DNA of 64,000 nt from Candidatus Poribacteria bacterium. Its GTDB lineage: Bacteria; Poribacteria; WGA-4E; PCPOR2b. The notes beneath the pieces are model-generated. The model did not search any database, was not told where the DNA came from, and saw nothing but the letters and a program-made list of their open reading frames with translations. Below, piece by piece: positions 33,772-42,765 of this stretch (position 1 is the stretch's first letter; each line of letters opens with the position of its first letter). The stretch covers positions 1 to 64,000 of the forward strand of contig PYIZ01000044.1 in the NCBI GenBank assembly GCA_003635265.1, read 5' to 3'. The position numbers and the translations under genes were made by a program.

Positions 33772-34863
33772 TTACAATACCTTCACATAATCATACATTT
33801 TATAAATCACGCGATAGCCGATAGATTCGTACAGTTTCTGCGCCGCTTCATTGCTACCTGCAACACCTAGCACAGCATCTTCAATCCCTCTACGCTTTAG
33901 TCTCCAGAGGGCTTCCAAGACAATAGCACGTGCGAGTCCTTTCTTTCTGTATGCCGGAGCAGTCCCAATTGGATCTGTCCATCCTTCCCTACGCGTAGAC
34001 CGTGCCAGATCCAACGGATCGTAGTAAGATTGGCAGAAAGCAGCGAAAGTTCCGTCGTCAGCGACAGCAATCAAGTCTAATTCAGGGATGTACTCAGGCG
34101 TTTTGATCCACCTCTGATGTGTTTCAACTGATGTTGCTTCGGGAATAGCGGAGTTCACTAATGCGACATAAGCGTCTATATCATCTGGACCGGATAGATG
34201 GCGAATCTTAAACCCTCGTGGCATGAGAGGTTCATCAAGCGGAACATCTAAGGGGCGAACCATCCGCAATCCCTCTCTGTCAGTATCACGTCTAAATCCC
34301 TGTCGTGCAAGGGATGAAATCCTTTTGGAATTATCCTCTCGGACTCTTCTACATCTAAGGGTGATAGACTCGCCTCGACTGATGTGGCTTGTCCTGTTAC
34401 ACGCCCAAGATAAGATCTCTTGTTCCAGTTCTCCGCCTTCCTCACTCGGACTTACCAAGTAAAACAGCCCCCAAACGGATAGATCCACCAGCGCAAAGCC
34501 ACATACAGTTCCATCATGTTTCTTCCAAAACCGTACATCAGTCCCAAGGTCTATGGAGGTTGACGACAGGAGGGAGCTAGGTGTTAATACAAGCCTCAGC
34601 ATGAACGGAAGAAAATGGTCAATACTCTTGTTTGCCTTGCAGGTGAGCAATAGCTCGAGCACCGCCTCCATATCTCTGTTTCCTTCAAACGGATATGAGT
34701 TCATCTTGCCTACTTGTGTCCTGTTGTCCACTTTGCGTATGTTCTGCGTGACAGTTTCCATCGACATCTCGGATTCTTCGAGGCACTGTGCGATTTTCTC
34801 GTGGACGGTGCTAGTGATTCTTGTACCGATATATCGCATTCTATTTGCGCTACTACCCGACAT
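33772..34863 (-). CDS. GNAT-family N-acetyltransferase, double-domain
   Basis: The 363-residue protein has a C-terminal GNAT domain with the acetyl-CoA loop (GTAPAYRKKGLARAIV) and the usual tail LGVAGSNEAAQKLYESIGY. The N-terminal half may be a second, degenerate GNAT fold. The substrate is unknown. The start at 34863 has only a weak ribosome site (GATAGGA); inner ATG codons near residues 33-35 are alternatives. A truncated and frameshifted copy of its 3' end lies 5.9 kb away at 27843-28061. Confidence 0.82.
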   Translation of the reverse strand: MSGSSANRMRYIGTRITSTVHEKIAQCLEESEMSMETVTQNIRKVDNRTQVGKMNSYPFEGNRDMEAVLELLLTCKANKSIDHFLPFMLRLVLTPSSLLSSTSIDLGTDVRFWKKHDGTVCGFALVDLSVWGLFYLVSPSEEGGELEQEILSWACNRTSHISRGESITLRCRRVREDNSKRISSLARQGFRRDTDREGLRMVRPLDVPLDEPLMPRGFKIRHLSGPDDIDAYVALVNSAIPEATSVETHQRWIKTPEYIPELDLIAVADDGTFAAFCQSYYDPLDLARSTRREGWTDPIGTAPAYRKKGLARAIVLEALWRLKRRGIEDAVLGVAGSNEAAQKLYESIGYRVIYKMYDYVKVL

Positions 34864-34960
34864 TTCCTATCATCTTTCTAGCACTTTACTAGCCTGTGCT
34901 GGCAAATGCTAATGCAGCGTAAGCACTACCGGTTTCAACAAGGGCACTAACGTGAAAGGC

Positions 34961-36634
34961 TTATTCCGGCTCGTTAATTAGATTACTTAACTCTGTAATA
35001 CCGCTTTTGAGGTTTTCATCACCAGTCTGTTCTGCCAATTTCAATGCAGTCCTGAGATCTTGCCTTGCCTCCCGCAGCCTTTCCAGTATCGTTTTTGAAC
35101 CGGCTCTATAGAAGTATGCATCAGCATAATCAGGTTTGAGTCGAATAGCGGTATCATAGTCAGCAATAGCGGCAAAGTGTTGTCCTAAATGAGCTTTTGG
35201 AATGCCCCGCCTGGCATAGGCCTTGGCATAATCAGGTTTGAGCCGAATAGCGGTGTCATAGTCGGCGATAGCGGCATAGTGTTGCTTTAAGCTAACTTTC
35301 GTATTTCCCCGATAGTAGTAGGCATCAGCATAGTTAGGTTTGAGTCGAATAGCAGTGTTGTAGTCGGCGATGGCAGCAGCATATTGTCCTAAGTCGTCCT
35401 TCGCTGCACCTCGATTGAGATAGGTAACAGCATAATCGGCTTTGAGTCGAATAGCAGTGTCGTAGTCGGCGATAGCGGCACGATGCTGTCCTAAGATGCC
35501 CTTCGCTGCACCTCGATTGACATAAGCCCTAGCATAATCAGGTTTGAGTCGAATAGCGATGTCATAATCAGCGATAGCGGCAAGATGTTGCCCTAAACGA
35601 GTTTTCACAATTCCCCGATTGTAGTATGCATCAACATGGTTGGGTTTGAGTCGAATAGCGGCATCATAATCAGCGATGGCGGCAAGATGTTGTCCTAACT
35701 CATCCTTTGCATCTCCCCGATTGTAGTATGCTTCAAAATAGTCGGGTTTGAGTCGAATAGCGGCATCATAATCAGCGATGGCGGCAAGATGTTGTCCTAA
35801 GTCGTCCTTCGCAGCCCCCCGATTGCAGTATGCTTCAAAATAGTCGGGTTTGAGTCGAATAGCTTGGGTGTAGTCCGCAATGGCCCCTTTATAATCGCCT
35901 GACATATACTTATCATTGCCCCCATAAAAGTAGATCTCAGCAGATATGAATTGATTCGGTTCCGATAAGGGTTTAACTATCCCCGATTGTGTAAGTAGTG
36001 TCTTGAGGTAGTTTGAGGGAATCGCAAAGTTGAGATCCTGTGCCCCTAGCTCGTTATGACCTGAAACTGACACTCCGATTACTTGCCCCTTCCGATTCAG
36101 GACTGGTCCCCCACTACTACCCGAAGAAATCGGTGCAGTCATCTGGAACCGCTCCTTCATATTCCTGTCAGAACGACTATTGATAATCCCATCAGAGACT
36201 GTGCCCTCTAATCCTATCGGGTTGCCCGTGACGTAAATTGTTTCGCCAATCCGAACTGTGTTACTGTCGCCGAGTGGGAGGGGGTTGCCATCATGGACAG
36301 TGACCTTTAGAAGCGCGAGATCGTTCGTTTTATCCACAGCGGTGTACCCTTCAATGGTGTATTTCCTGTATCTATCAACTAATTTCGCGGTGCCTTGCGC
36401 TGCCCCTTCGATGACGTGGTAGTTGGTAGCAATTAGGTTAGATCGGACAAAGAAGCCGCTTCCCCTACTAAGTACCGCACCGCTTCTATCCTGCATCTCT
36501 AAAGATACAGTAGCATCTAACGCTTTTTCAACAATTTGTGGTATGGTTTGAGCGTTGCTTGTAGTGCAGCATAGCAGCACAGTTACGAGTATAATCAGAG
36601 ATAGCTGCAGCAATAATTTTTTCTTCTGTTTCAT
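34961..36634 (-). CDS. Secreted trypsin-like serine protease with TPR array
   Basis: The 557-residue protein starts with a signal peptide (MKQKKKLLLQLSLIILVTVLL, then CCTTSNAQ; a lipobox-like Cys is possible). A trypsin/Do-like domain follows at about residues 35-215 with His in NYHVI, Asp in NDLALLK and Ser in SSGSSGGP. The rest is an array of about nine 34-residue TPR units around the consensus YxNRGxAKxxLGQHxAAIADY then DxAIRLKPDY. No PDZ domain is seen. It is predicted to be exported and to use TPRs to bind partner proteins. Such protease-TPR fusions are common in cyanobacteria and other phyla. Confidence 0.88.
   Translation of the reverse strand: MKQKKKLLLQLSLIILVTVLLCCTTSNAQTIPQIVEKALDATVSLEMQDRSGAVLSRGSGFFVRSNLIATNYHVIEGAAQGTAKLVDRYRKYTIEGYTAVDKTNDLALLKVTVHDGNPLPLGDSNTVRIGETIYVTGNPIGLEGTVSDGIINSRSDRNMKERFQMTAPISSGSSGGPVLNRKGQVIGVSVSGHNELGAQDLNFAIPSNYLKTLLTQSGIVKPLSEPNQFISAEIYFYGGNDKYMSGDYKGAIADYTQAIRLKPDYFEAYCNRGAAKDDLGQHLAAIADYDAAIRLKPDYFEAYYNRGDAKDELGQHLAAIADYDAAIRLKPNHVDAYYNRGIVKTRLGQHLAAIADYDIAIRLKPDYARAYVNRGAAKGILGQHRAAIADYDTAIRLKADYAVTYLNRGAAKDDLGQYAAAIADYNTAIRLKPNYADAYYYRGNTKVSLKQHYAAIADYDTAIRLKPDYAKAYARRGIPKAHLGQHFAAIADYDTAIRLKPDYADAYFYRAGSKTILERLREARQDLRTALKLAEQTGDENLKSGITELSNLINEPE
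35100..35930 (-). repeat. 102-bp tandem repeats encoding TPR units
   Basis: About eight tandem 102-base units lie inside the protease-TPR gene. Each has a near-constant core such as GGTTTGAGTCGAATAGC on the plus strand. Units at 35640-35750 and 35750-35850 are especially alike, suggesting recent unit duplication and possible length variation between strains. Confidence 0.8.
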
Positions 36635-36662
36635 TGAACTCCTCCTTTTGTCTGAATCCGGA

Positions 36663-36760
36663 TTTACAGGATTGATTCTATCTGTTGCCGTTCATTATCC
36701 TGAAAATCCTTCCCTCCCCGATCTCTCGGGATTAAGAAACCTGAGAATTCTGATTCTGAC
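36663..36760. repeat. Dispersed repeat (GGATTTACAGGATTGATT type), copy 2
   Basis: GGATTTACAGGATTGATTCT, ATCTGTTGCC, ATCCTGAAAATCCT and later ATTCTGATTCTGACAATT parallel the copy at 27643-27715, with an insertion holding a CCCCGATCTCTCGGGATT palindrome. The rest of 36635-36886 shows no gene. Confidence 0.6.
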
Positions 36761-36886
36761 AATTTACACCCACATCTGCCTTTTATGTTCCATTATTCGC
36801 TTTACAGATGTCCTATGCGAAGATTTTCGTCGAAATCAAGATGGAGCAGTATCTCTTTGGCGCAGGTTGGCAAGCTATTGCTAACA

Positions 36887-37909
36887 TCAGTCGTCGAGTT
36901 CGACAGCGATCTCCCGCTTCTCCTCCCAAGATTGTACAATCGCTTCCACAACGCGCAACGCCTGAAGCCCATCACGTCCCGATGGCAGCGGTGGACGATC
37001 GTTGAGCAGATCATCGACAAACGCCTTGACACGCCACGCAAAAGTGCCGTCGAAGGCGAGCTCCTCCATCCGAAAAATGGAGGGACGGTATTCCTCGACA
37101 ACTGAATCGTCGCGTCGCATCAAGGTTGCACGACTGAGGACATTGTCAATAACAATCTCTGCATCCGATCCACAGATTTCGAGACGTTCAATTGGGTGCG
37201 TGAAATCACTATCCCAACTGGCGAGCAGCGAAGCGACAGCGTCGGTTTCGTATCGCATAGAGAGTGCCATGCTCGTCCAGCACGGATCCTCATCGGGATT
37301 CGCGTCTTTGATGCGCGGATGCGCCATCTGTGAGCAGACCGCAACGATTTCACCGCCAAACCAGCGCAACAGATCAATGGCGTGGGTCTGAAGTTCATAC
37401 AACAGATAGTACGGCCCCTTCCACGTTGAAACAGGGCCTCCTTGCGACAACTTCATGTCGATGTACGCGATCTGACCACATACGCCGCTATCAAACCACT
37501 CCCGCGCTTTTGCGTATCCGGGCGCAAACCGGCGGTTGTAGTCAATAGCGAGATGTACACCTTTCTCCTCTGCCTTTGCGACCATCTGCTCCGCTTCGTT
37601 AATGTCAAGCGACAACGGTTTCTCACACATCACATGCTTTCCTGCCTCCAAGCATTCGATAACCGGTTCAAAGTGCAGGTGATCTGCGGTAACAACATCA
37701 ATTGCTTCACACTCTTCGTTCGCTACCAGCTCTTGAATTGACGGATACCAATTGGCGATGCCGAGTTCTTGTGCGCGGTTTTTCGCTTTTTCCGCATCGA
37801 TATCACAAACAGCAACGAGTTCCGCTTGGGGGTGTTCGAGGTATCCAAGTTGATGTCGCATTCCAATTCCACCACATCCGACTGCTGCCACTTTCAATTT
37901 TTTTGACAT
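36887..37909 (-). CDS. Gfo/Idh/MocA-family oxidoreductase
   Basis: The NAD(P)-dependent sugar or inositol dehydrogenase-like enzyme has 340 residues. The N-terminal Rossmann motif is VGCGGIGMRH, followed by VAVCDID. The catalytic EKP motif is intact (CEKPLSL). The C-terminal alpha/beta domain has YNRRFAPGY and LLYELQTHAIDLLRW. The ATG at 37909 has AAAGGAC upstream; the frame is open to 38026 but without family-like sequence. It stands alone. Members of this family act on inositols, N-acetyl sugars or glucose derivatives; the substrate is not evident. Confidence 0.92.
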   Translation of the reverse strand: MSKKLKVAAVGCGGIGMRHQLGYLEHPQAELVAVCDIDAEKAKNRAQELGIANWYPSIQELVANEECEAIDVVTADHLHFEPVIECLEAGKHVMCEKPLSLDINEAEQMVAKAEEKGVHLAIDYNRRFAPGYAKAREWFDSGVCGQIAYIDMKLSQGGPVSTWKGPYYLLYELQTHAIDLLRWFGGEIVAVCSQMAHPRIKDANPDEDPCWTSMALSMRYETDAVASLLASWDSDFTHPIERLEICGSDAEIVIDNVLSRATLMRRDDSVVEEYRPSIFRMEELAFDGTFAWRVKAFVDDLLNDRPPLPSGRDGLQALRVVEAIVQSWEEKREIAVELDD

Positions 37910-38012
37910 TTGGTGTCCTTTCGATTTATCTATCCACAAAGAATTCATCGTTTGATAATGGGTGGATATAATACCATATCGCAGGTTCAGATGATACAAG
38001 TTTCTGAGTCTC

Positions 38013-38041
38013 TTGATCCACCACAATAATTATGCTATAAT
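38013..38041 (+). promoter_or_regulatory. Promoter for the AddB-like gene
   Basis: TTGATC (38013-38018) and TATAAT (38036-38041) are 17 bases apart, 113 bases before the AddB-like start. Confidence 0.6.
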
Positions 38042-38153
38042 GTTAATTAAGTTCGCTTACAAATGCCTAGATTTCCCAATATACCAAACACAAATCCAAT
38101 TCACCAAACCTGAAAAAACTGTATTCTACATCTCGTCGCAGTTCTATTGAATC

Positions 38154-41100
38154 ATGATAACTACGCTGACCAAAGGACAAGTTTTTCTGTCAATCGATCA
38201 TGAGATTCGCACTCGCCTTGAGGACAATCGTGCGGATACATTTCTGCATATCGTTCCTACCGACCATGCCCGTCGCAAGTGGTGCCGTGAATATCTAAAA
38301 AATACCCCAAACCGAGCTGTCGCAGGCTTGCACATCTACACCCTCGGAGAGTTCGTCCGGCGGTTGTATGGACGTCTGAATACAGGACGGAGACAGACCG
38401 GTGTGGGGATCCAAACGGTGTGGACACACCAAATCATGGATGAGGAACAACTCCCATTTTTGAGACCCCAGCGCGAAACTCGCCTCCCGCAAGGAACCGC
38501 AAGACAACTGAGAGTAGCAATTAACCGACTCAGGACGAGTGGAGTAGATTGGCAACATCTACAAGAAGATACTATGTCAAGCGATGCAGACATCCCTAAT
38601 AGGCTGACAGACCTAATCACATTTTATCGAGCATACGAAGCGCGCCTTGGCTCGCGATGGGTTGATCGCGTAGGACTACATCGCGCCGTTTCGGAACACC
38701 TCAATGGACCCCCAGATCGTGCAGAAGGGTTGATGAGGAGAGCTTTTCCCAACGTTGATCTGGTGGTTGTCAGCGGTTTCGATGTGTTCTTCCCTCACGA
38801 TTTTGCAATTCTGATCGGCATCGCCAACCTGCCATCAATGAAAATGGCTATTATCCTTGACCTCGACGAGGAGAACGAATCACTTTTTGGACATATCAAA
38901 ACGGATTATGACCAATTCTTGGCTTGTGGCTTCAAACAGAATAGCGACGAGAGAGAAACCCCTGACGCAGCCCCGATAGGATCGGGATTCAAAGCAACCC
39001 GCAAGCTGCACTTCGCCCAAAATCTGTTCTACACAGATCGGCGAGGGGAAGCTGCAATTGAGAAATTAGCGCTTACAGATCAGATCTCTCTATTGCGCCC
39101 ACCAAACCGCGTCCAAGAGGTGGAGGAAATTGCCAAGTTAATCAAGCGACTCACGTTGAACCAGTCCTCACCGGCACTGGATCAGATATGCGTCACGTTT
39201 TATCAACTTGACACCTACGCACCACTCATTCGTGAGATCTTTCCACTTCACGGTATCCCCTACAACTTGATGTGGAGTCAAAAACTTGAAGATTCCACAG
39301 TCATTGTTTCGATTTTTTCTTTACTGGAACACATCCAAAAGGGTGTACCCCCCCAACTTCAGGATAAGGTTTGGCGGAGTCCCTACTTTCAAACTGATGA
39401 TTGGGACGCTGTGATTAGGGATTACGGCTTAGACACAGAGCTGTCGCCGGAGGCTTTTCGAGACACCTTCGATCGGTTGATGAATACCCTCAAACTCCGT
39501 CAACAGATTCTGAAGGGCGATGGGCAATCCAGAACGAGATTTGCCGCCCACAAAATGAATGCCTATCGCGAATTCCGCAGACTCATTGACGAGTTGGTTG
39601 AGTTCCTGATAATAGAGGACGGGTCTGAAGTACGTTATCCGCTTGGAAGCTATATCAGTTGGCTCAGATTGATGACTTCAGAATCTATCTATCAGTCAGG
39701 AAATCCAAACGATGATGGGGTTCGTATCCTGCCGCTTAACCAGACGAAAGACCTATCTTTTGACACCGTCATCTTGGGCGGTTTGGTTGATGGTGAATTT
39801 CCCACAGTTTTTCGTTCTGATACCTTTCTGCCTCCCGAGCAAAGAGACACAGAATCGGATCGACTGCGTGAAGATCGCTTCCTTTTCTATCAAGCCCTCA
39901 CACTCTATCGCAAACAACTATACTTGCTGAGTCCACAACATGACGGCGATGTCAAGTTGATGCCCTCTGCGTTTATCGATGAACTGCAGCGCGTTGCTGA
40001 GATCAATACCTCCACGGACGACGATGGGATTCTTTTTAGTACAGAGAATTTCCTCAAAAATTATGGATCGTATGTTTGGGAACATTCAGAAGTGAAGAGG
40101 TTGGAGAAACCAGTTGTCCCTTCGACGATGTTGCCGACGCTTCCTTTGATTGTGCACAACGTCCATGTGGAAAAGAGCCGCACTGTCACGCATGATGACC
40201 GAGAGTACGAAGGAGGCCTCCGTCCGAACTTGTTGTCGCAGTCAAGTCGTCGCGCCCTTGAAAAACGACGTGAGTGGATCTATTCGGTAAGTCAATTAGA
40301 GACCTATGGCGAGTGTCCATTCCGGTATTTCTCCAATCGAGTATTGAACCTCAACCCAACCGAAGGGGAGGAAACAGGTTTAACAAGTATGGAGAAGGGG
40401 AGTTTCGCACACAAGATCCTGTTTGAGTTTTATGATCGCCGTCGTGACGCACCGCCACTCTCTGGCTGTGAGAACGCGGATTTTGATAAAGCGGTCGCAG
40501 ATCTGCAGCGAATCGCACGAGACCATCTGGAAGCGCAGGAGGCTCAACGCTATCTCAACCGGGCGGACAAGTTGTTTTGGGATATTGAGGTGGAAAGATT
40601 GATCGGTGGTTGCGGTAGGACCGGCATCTTGCCCGCATTCCTTGAAGCAGAGCGGGAACGAGATCTTGAGGTACAACCCCGTTATTTTGAAGTTGAGTTT
40701 GGACCCAGTGTCAGATCAGAGCCAACCGATCCACAACTCGGCAGCACGGAGGCGATAACGGTTGGAGAAGTCGCCTTGTCCGGGAGAATTGACCGGATCG
40801 AGTTGGGGAATGGGATGTTCGTCATCGGTGACTACAAAACTGGTAGCAGCACCCCCAAGTTGAACGATATCCTTGAGGGACGCAGTCTCCAATTGCCGCT
40901 CTATATCGCTGTCGTAGACCAGTTATTGAAGCAGCAATCTTCCTCAATTCAAGGTTTCGAGGAAGATCTTGAATTGGTTCAGGGAGTGGGAGGTATCTAC
41001 TATGTCTTGCAGGAAAAGAGTGATGTGGAACTCGGCATTGGAGACAGAGACTATAACGGAAGAGCATTTCCAGTTTCACGAGGCGGACAGTTGTTGCCCA

Positions 41101-41318
41101 ATTCAAGATTTCAAATCGGGGAGACACAGACCGATTCGGATTCCGATGTGATCGGGGCTATCGTCGATGTGGCAGTCGAACATGCGAACCAGTATGTTCG
41201 TTCAATTGCGGACGGGGAGTTTCAACTGACTTCTCACGATAAGACGAAGGTTTGTCGCTACTGCTCATTCAAACGGATCTGCCGTGTGGGCGTTGTTGGG
41301 GAAGAAACACGGGCTTGA
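38154..41318 (+). CDS. AddB-like helicase-fold protein with PD-(D/E)XK nuclease
   Basis: The 1054-residue protein resembles the AddB subunit of AddAB recombination nucleases. The long N-terminal part has UvrD/AddB-like features (HIYTLGEFVRRLYGRL, LPLNQTKDLSFDTVILGGLVDGEFP) but no intact Walker A. The C-terminal nuclease domain has GDYKTGSS near residue 894. An Fe-S cluster is suggested by Cys in YGECPFRYF (~720) plus three in CRYCSFKRIC (~1034-1043), as in AddB. No addA gene is adjacent. A small palindrome lies within the coding region at 38972-38986. The start lacks a clear ribosome site. Confidence 0.85.
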   Translation: MITTLTKGQVFLSIDHEIRTRLEDNRADTFLHIVPTDHARRKWCREYLKNTPNRAVAGLHIYTLGEFVRRLYGRLNTGRRQTGVGIQTVWTHQIMDEEQLPFLRPQRETRLPQGTARQLRVAINRLRTSGVDWQHLQEDTMSSDADIPNRLTDLITFYRAYEARLGSRWVDRVGLHRAVSEHLNGPPDRAEGLMRRAFPNVDLVVVSGFDVFFPHDFAILIGIANLPSMKMAIILDLDEENESLFGHIKTDYDQFLACGFKQNSDERETPDAAPIGSGFKATRKLHFAQNLFYTDRRGEAAIEKLALTDQISLLRPPNRVQEVEEIAKLIKRLTLNQSSPALDQICVTFYQLDTYAPLIREIFPLHGIPYNLMWSQKLEDSTVIVSIFSLLEHIQKGVPPQLQDKVWRSPYFQTDDWDAVIRDYGLDTELSPEAFRDTFDRLMNTLKLRQQILKGDGQSRTRFAAHKMNAYREFRRLIDELVEFLIIEDGSEVRYPLGSYISWLRLMTSESIYQSGNPNDDGVRILPLNQTKDLSFDTVILGGLVDGEFPTVFRSDTFLPPEQRDTESDRLREDRFLFYQALTLYRKQLYLLSPQHDGDVKLMPSAFIDELQRVAEINTSTDDDGILFSTENFLKNYGSYVWEHSEVKRLEKPVVPSTMLPTLPLIVHNVHVEKSRTVTHDDREYEGGLRPNLLSQSSRRALEKRREWIYSVSQLETYGECPFRYFSNRVLNLNPTEGEETGLTSMEKGSFAHKILFEFYDRRRDAPPLSGCENADFDKAVADLQRIARDHLEAQEAQRYLNRADKLFWDIEVERLIGGCGRTGILPAFLEAERERDLEVQPRYFEVEFGPSVRSEPTDPQLGSTEAITVGEVALSGRIDRIELGNGMFVIGDYKTGSSTPKLNDILEGRSLQLPLYIAVVDQLLKQQSSSIQGFEEDLELVQGVGGIYYVLQEKSDVELGIGDRDYNGRAFPVSRGGQLLPNSRFQIGETQTDSDSDVIGAIVDVAVEHANQYVRSIADGEFQLTSHDKTKVCRYCSFKRICRVGVVGEETRA

Positions 41319-41420
41319 CAGCCATGCGTCTCTTAATCACTATAGGTAGATAGAATAGCGATGGCTGTGCTATAATTAAGCGAAACGTGATGCTTTTTGA
41401 GATAAGGAGCAGAATCATTT

Positions 41421-42578
41421 ATGTATGTTGAAGGACTTTTATCTTCGTTGACCCGTGTGAAAAAAGCACGCTCCCTACGCGCCGCTTCGTGGGACACAAC
41501 TGGAAGAAATAACGATGCTTGGAATATTGAACCTAACGAAACGCGCGTCCTCGCCGATATCAAGGGACCCGGTTGCATCAACCACATCTGGATGACGCAA
41601 CGCGACGGCTACCGGAATGTCCTCTTGCGAGCATTTTGGGATGATGAGGAACATCCCAGCGTCCTGTGTCCCCTCGGTGACTTCTTCGGATTGGGCAACG
41701 AAATCGTAAATTCCTACGATTCACTTCTATTCTCGGCATCAACCGCGGGGAACAATCAGTTCAACACGGGGTGTGCGCTCAATTGCTATGTGCAGATGCC
41801 GTTTAATAAATCAGCGCGGATCGAGCTTGTCAACGAAGGCGATGAGATGCACCGTCAATACTTCTACATTGATTATGAGCTTTACGAGCAACCCCTCGAC
41901 GATGAGGTGGCTTACTTCCACACTCAGTTTCGTCGGGAAAATCCGTGCGATGGATGGGGACACGAGATTCGGGTCAACACGCCGGAGGCAAACATTGTCA
42001 ATGCGGAAAGGCTGGCTTGGGACAACAACTATCTCATCCTTGAAGCAGAAGGACGTGGGCACTACATCGGCTGTAATCTCTCTATCACCAATTTTCAAGG
42101 TACATGGTGGGGTGAAGGAGACGATATGATTTGGGTCGATGGTTACAAGTGGCCTCCTGATCTCCACGGTACAGGTTCAGAGGATTATCTCAATCAAGCG
42201 TGGGGCATGCAGCCCAACGCATTCCGACACAACGGTTCGTCAATCTATGAGCCGGACACTGATGGTTATCAAACATCGTACGTGTTTCATCTCGAAAATC
42301 CAGTTCGATTTGAGAAAGAAATTCGCGCTACCATTGAGCACGGACACGGGAACCACCTCCGCAATGAAACATCTTCAGTTGCCTATTGGTATCAACTCGA
42401 ACCGCATAAACCCTTCGGCATCCTACCGGTCCAGCAACGAAAACCGGTTCTCAGGGGTGAAGATGGCGGATGGCTTATCAATGAAACGGCACAAACGCAA
42501 CAAGCGGAACCGACGTTGAACGATGAAATGAAACAGTTGAAGGCGCAATGGGCGGAGAAGCAGAAAACTGAAGCGTGA
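41421..42578 (+). CDS. DUF2961 / GH172-like glycoside hydrolase
   Basis: The 385-residue protein matches DUF2961, the fold now linked to GH172 enzymes such as difructose-anhydride synthase/hydrolase and arabinofuranosidases. Recognisable segments are RAASWDTTGRNNDAWNI, GPGCINHIWMT, CPLGDFFGLGN, GTGSEDYLNQAWG and FHLENPVRFEKEIRATIEHG. Acidic residues in these conserved blocks would include the catalytic pair. There is no signal peptide, so it may be cytoplasmic. The last codons (TEA-stop) come from an A-type repeat. GH172 enzymes often form beta-jelly-roll hexamers or dodecamers. Confidence 0.87.
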   Translation: MYVEGLLSSLTRVKKARSLRAASWDTTGRNNDAWNIEPNETRVLADIKGPGCINHIWMTQRDGYRNVLLRAFWDDEEHPSVLCPLGDFFGLGNEIVNSYDSLLFSASTAGNNQFNTGCALNCYVQMPFNKSARIELVNEGDEMHRQYFYIDYELYEQPLDDEVAYFHTQFRRENPCDGWGHEIRVNTPEANIVNAERLAWDNNYLILEAEGRGHYIGCNLSITNFQGTWWGEGDDMIWVDGYKWPPDLHGTGSEDYLNQAWGMQPNAFRHNGSSIYEPDTDGYQTSYVFHLENPVRFEKEIRATIEHGHGNHLRNETSSVAYWYQLEPHKPFGILPVQQRKPVLRGEDGGWLINETAQTQQAEPTLNDEMKQLKAQWAEKQKTEA

Positions 42579-42656
42579 TGCGTGAAACGTGAAAATATAT
42601 TGTTCATTGGTGCATTAGTGCATTGGTTCATTGATGAGCTAGTGAACTAATGAACT
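42571..42656. repeat. Composite intergenic repeat (A-type then B-type)
   Basis: AAGCGTGATGCGTGAAACGT begins at the 3' end of the DUF2961 gene, and its first TGA is the gene's stop codon. It continues into a B-type run of TTCATTGGTGCATTAGTGCA, TTGGTTCATT and AGTGAACTAATGAAC. This is the longest B-type copy in the window. Confidence 0.65.
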
Positions 42657-42765
42657 TAATATCCTCACCAACTTGCACCAACAGTTATCAACATATATTT
42701 CATGGTGAACGACAGATTCAAGTCAAATGAACTCATTGATTCGTTATAATTTTGGGAGGAATTGA

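Noticed and set aside
35100-35930. CRISPR array
   Set aside because: The repeats are 102 bases, in frame and translate to TPR units without spacers.
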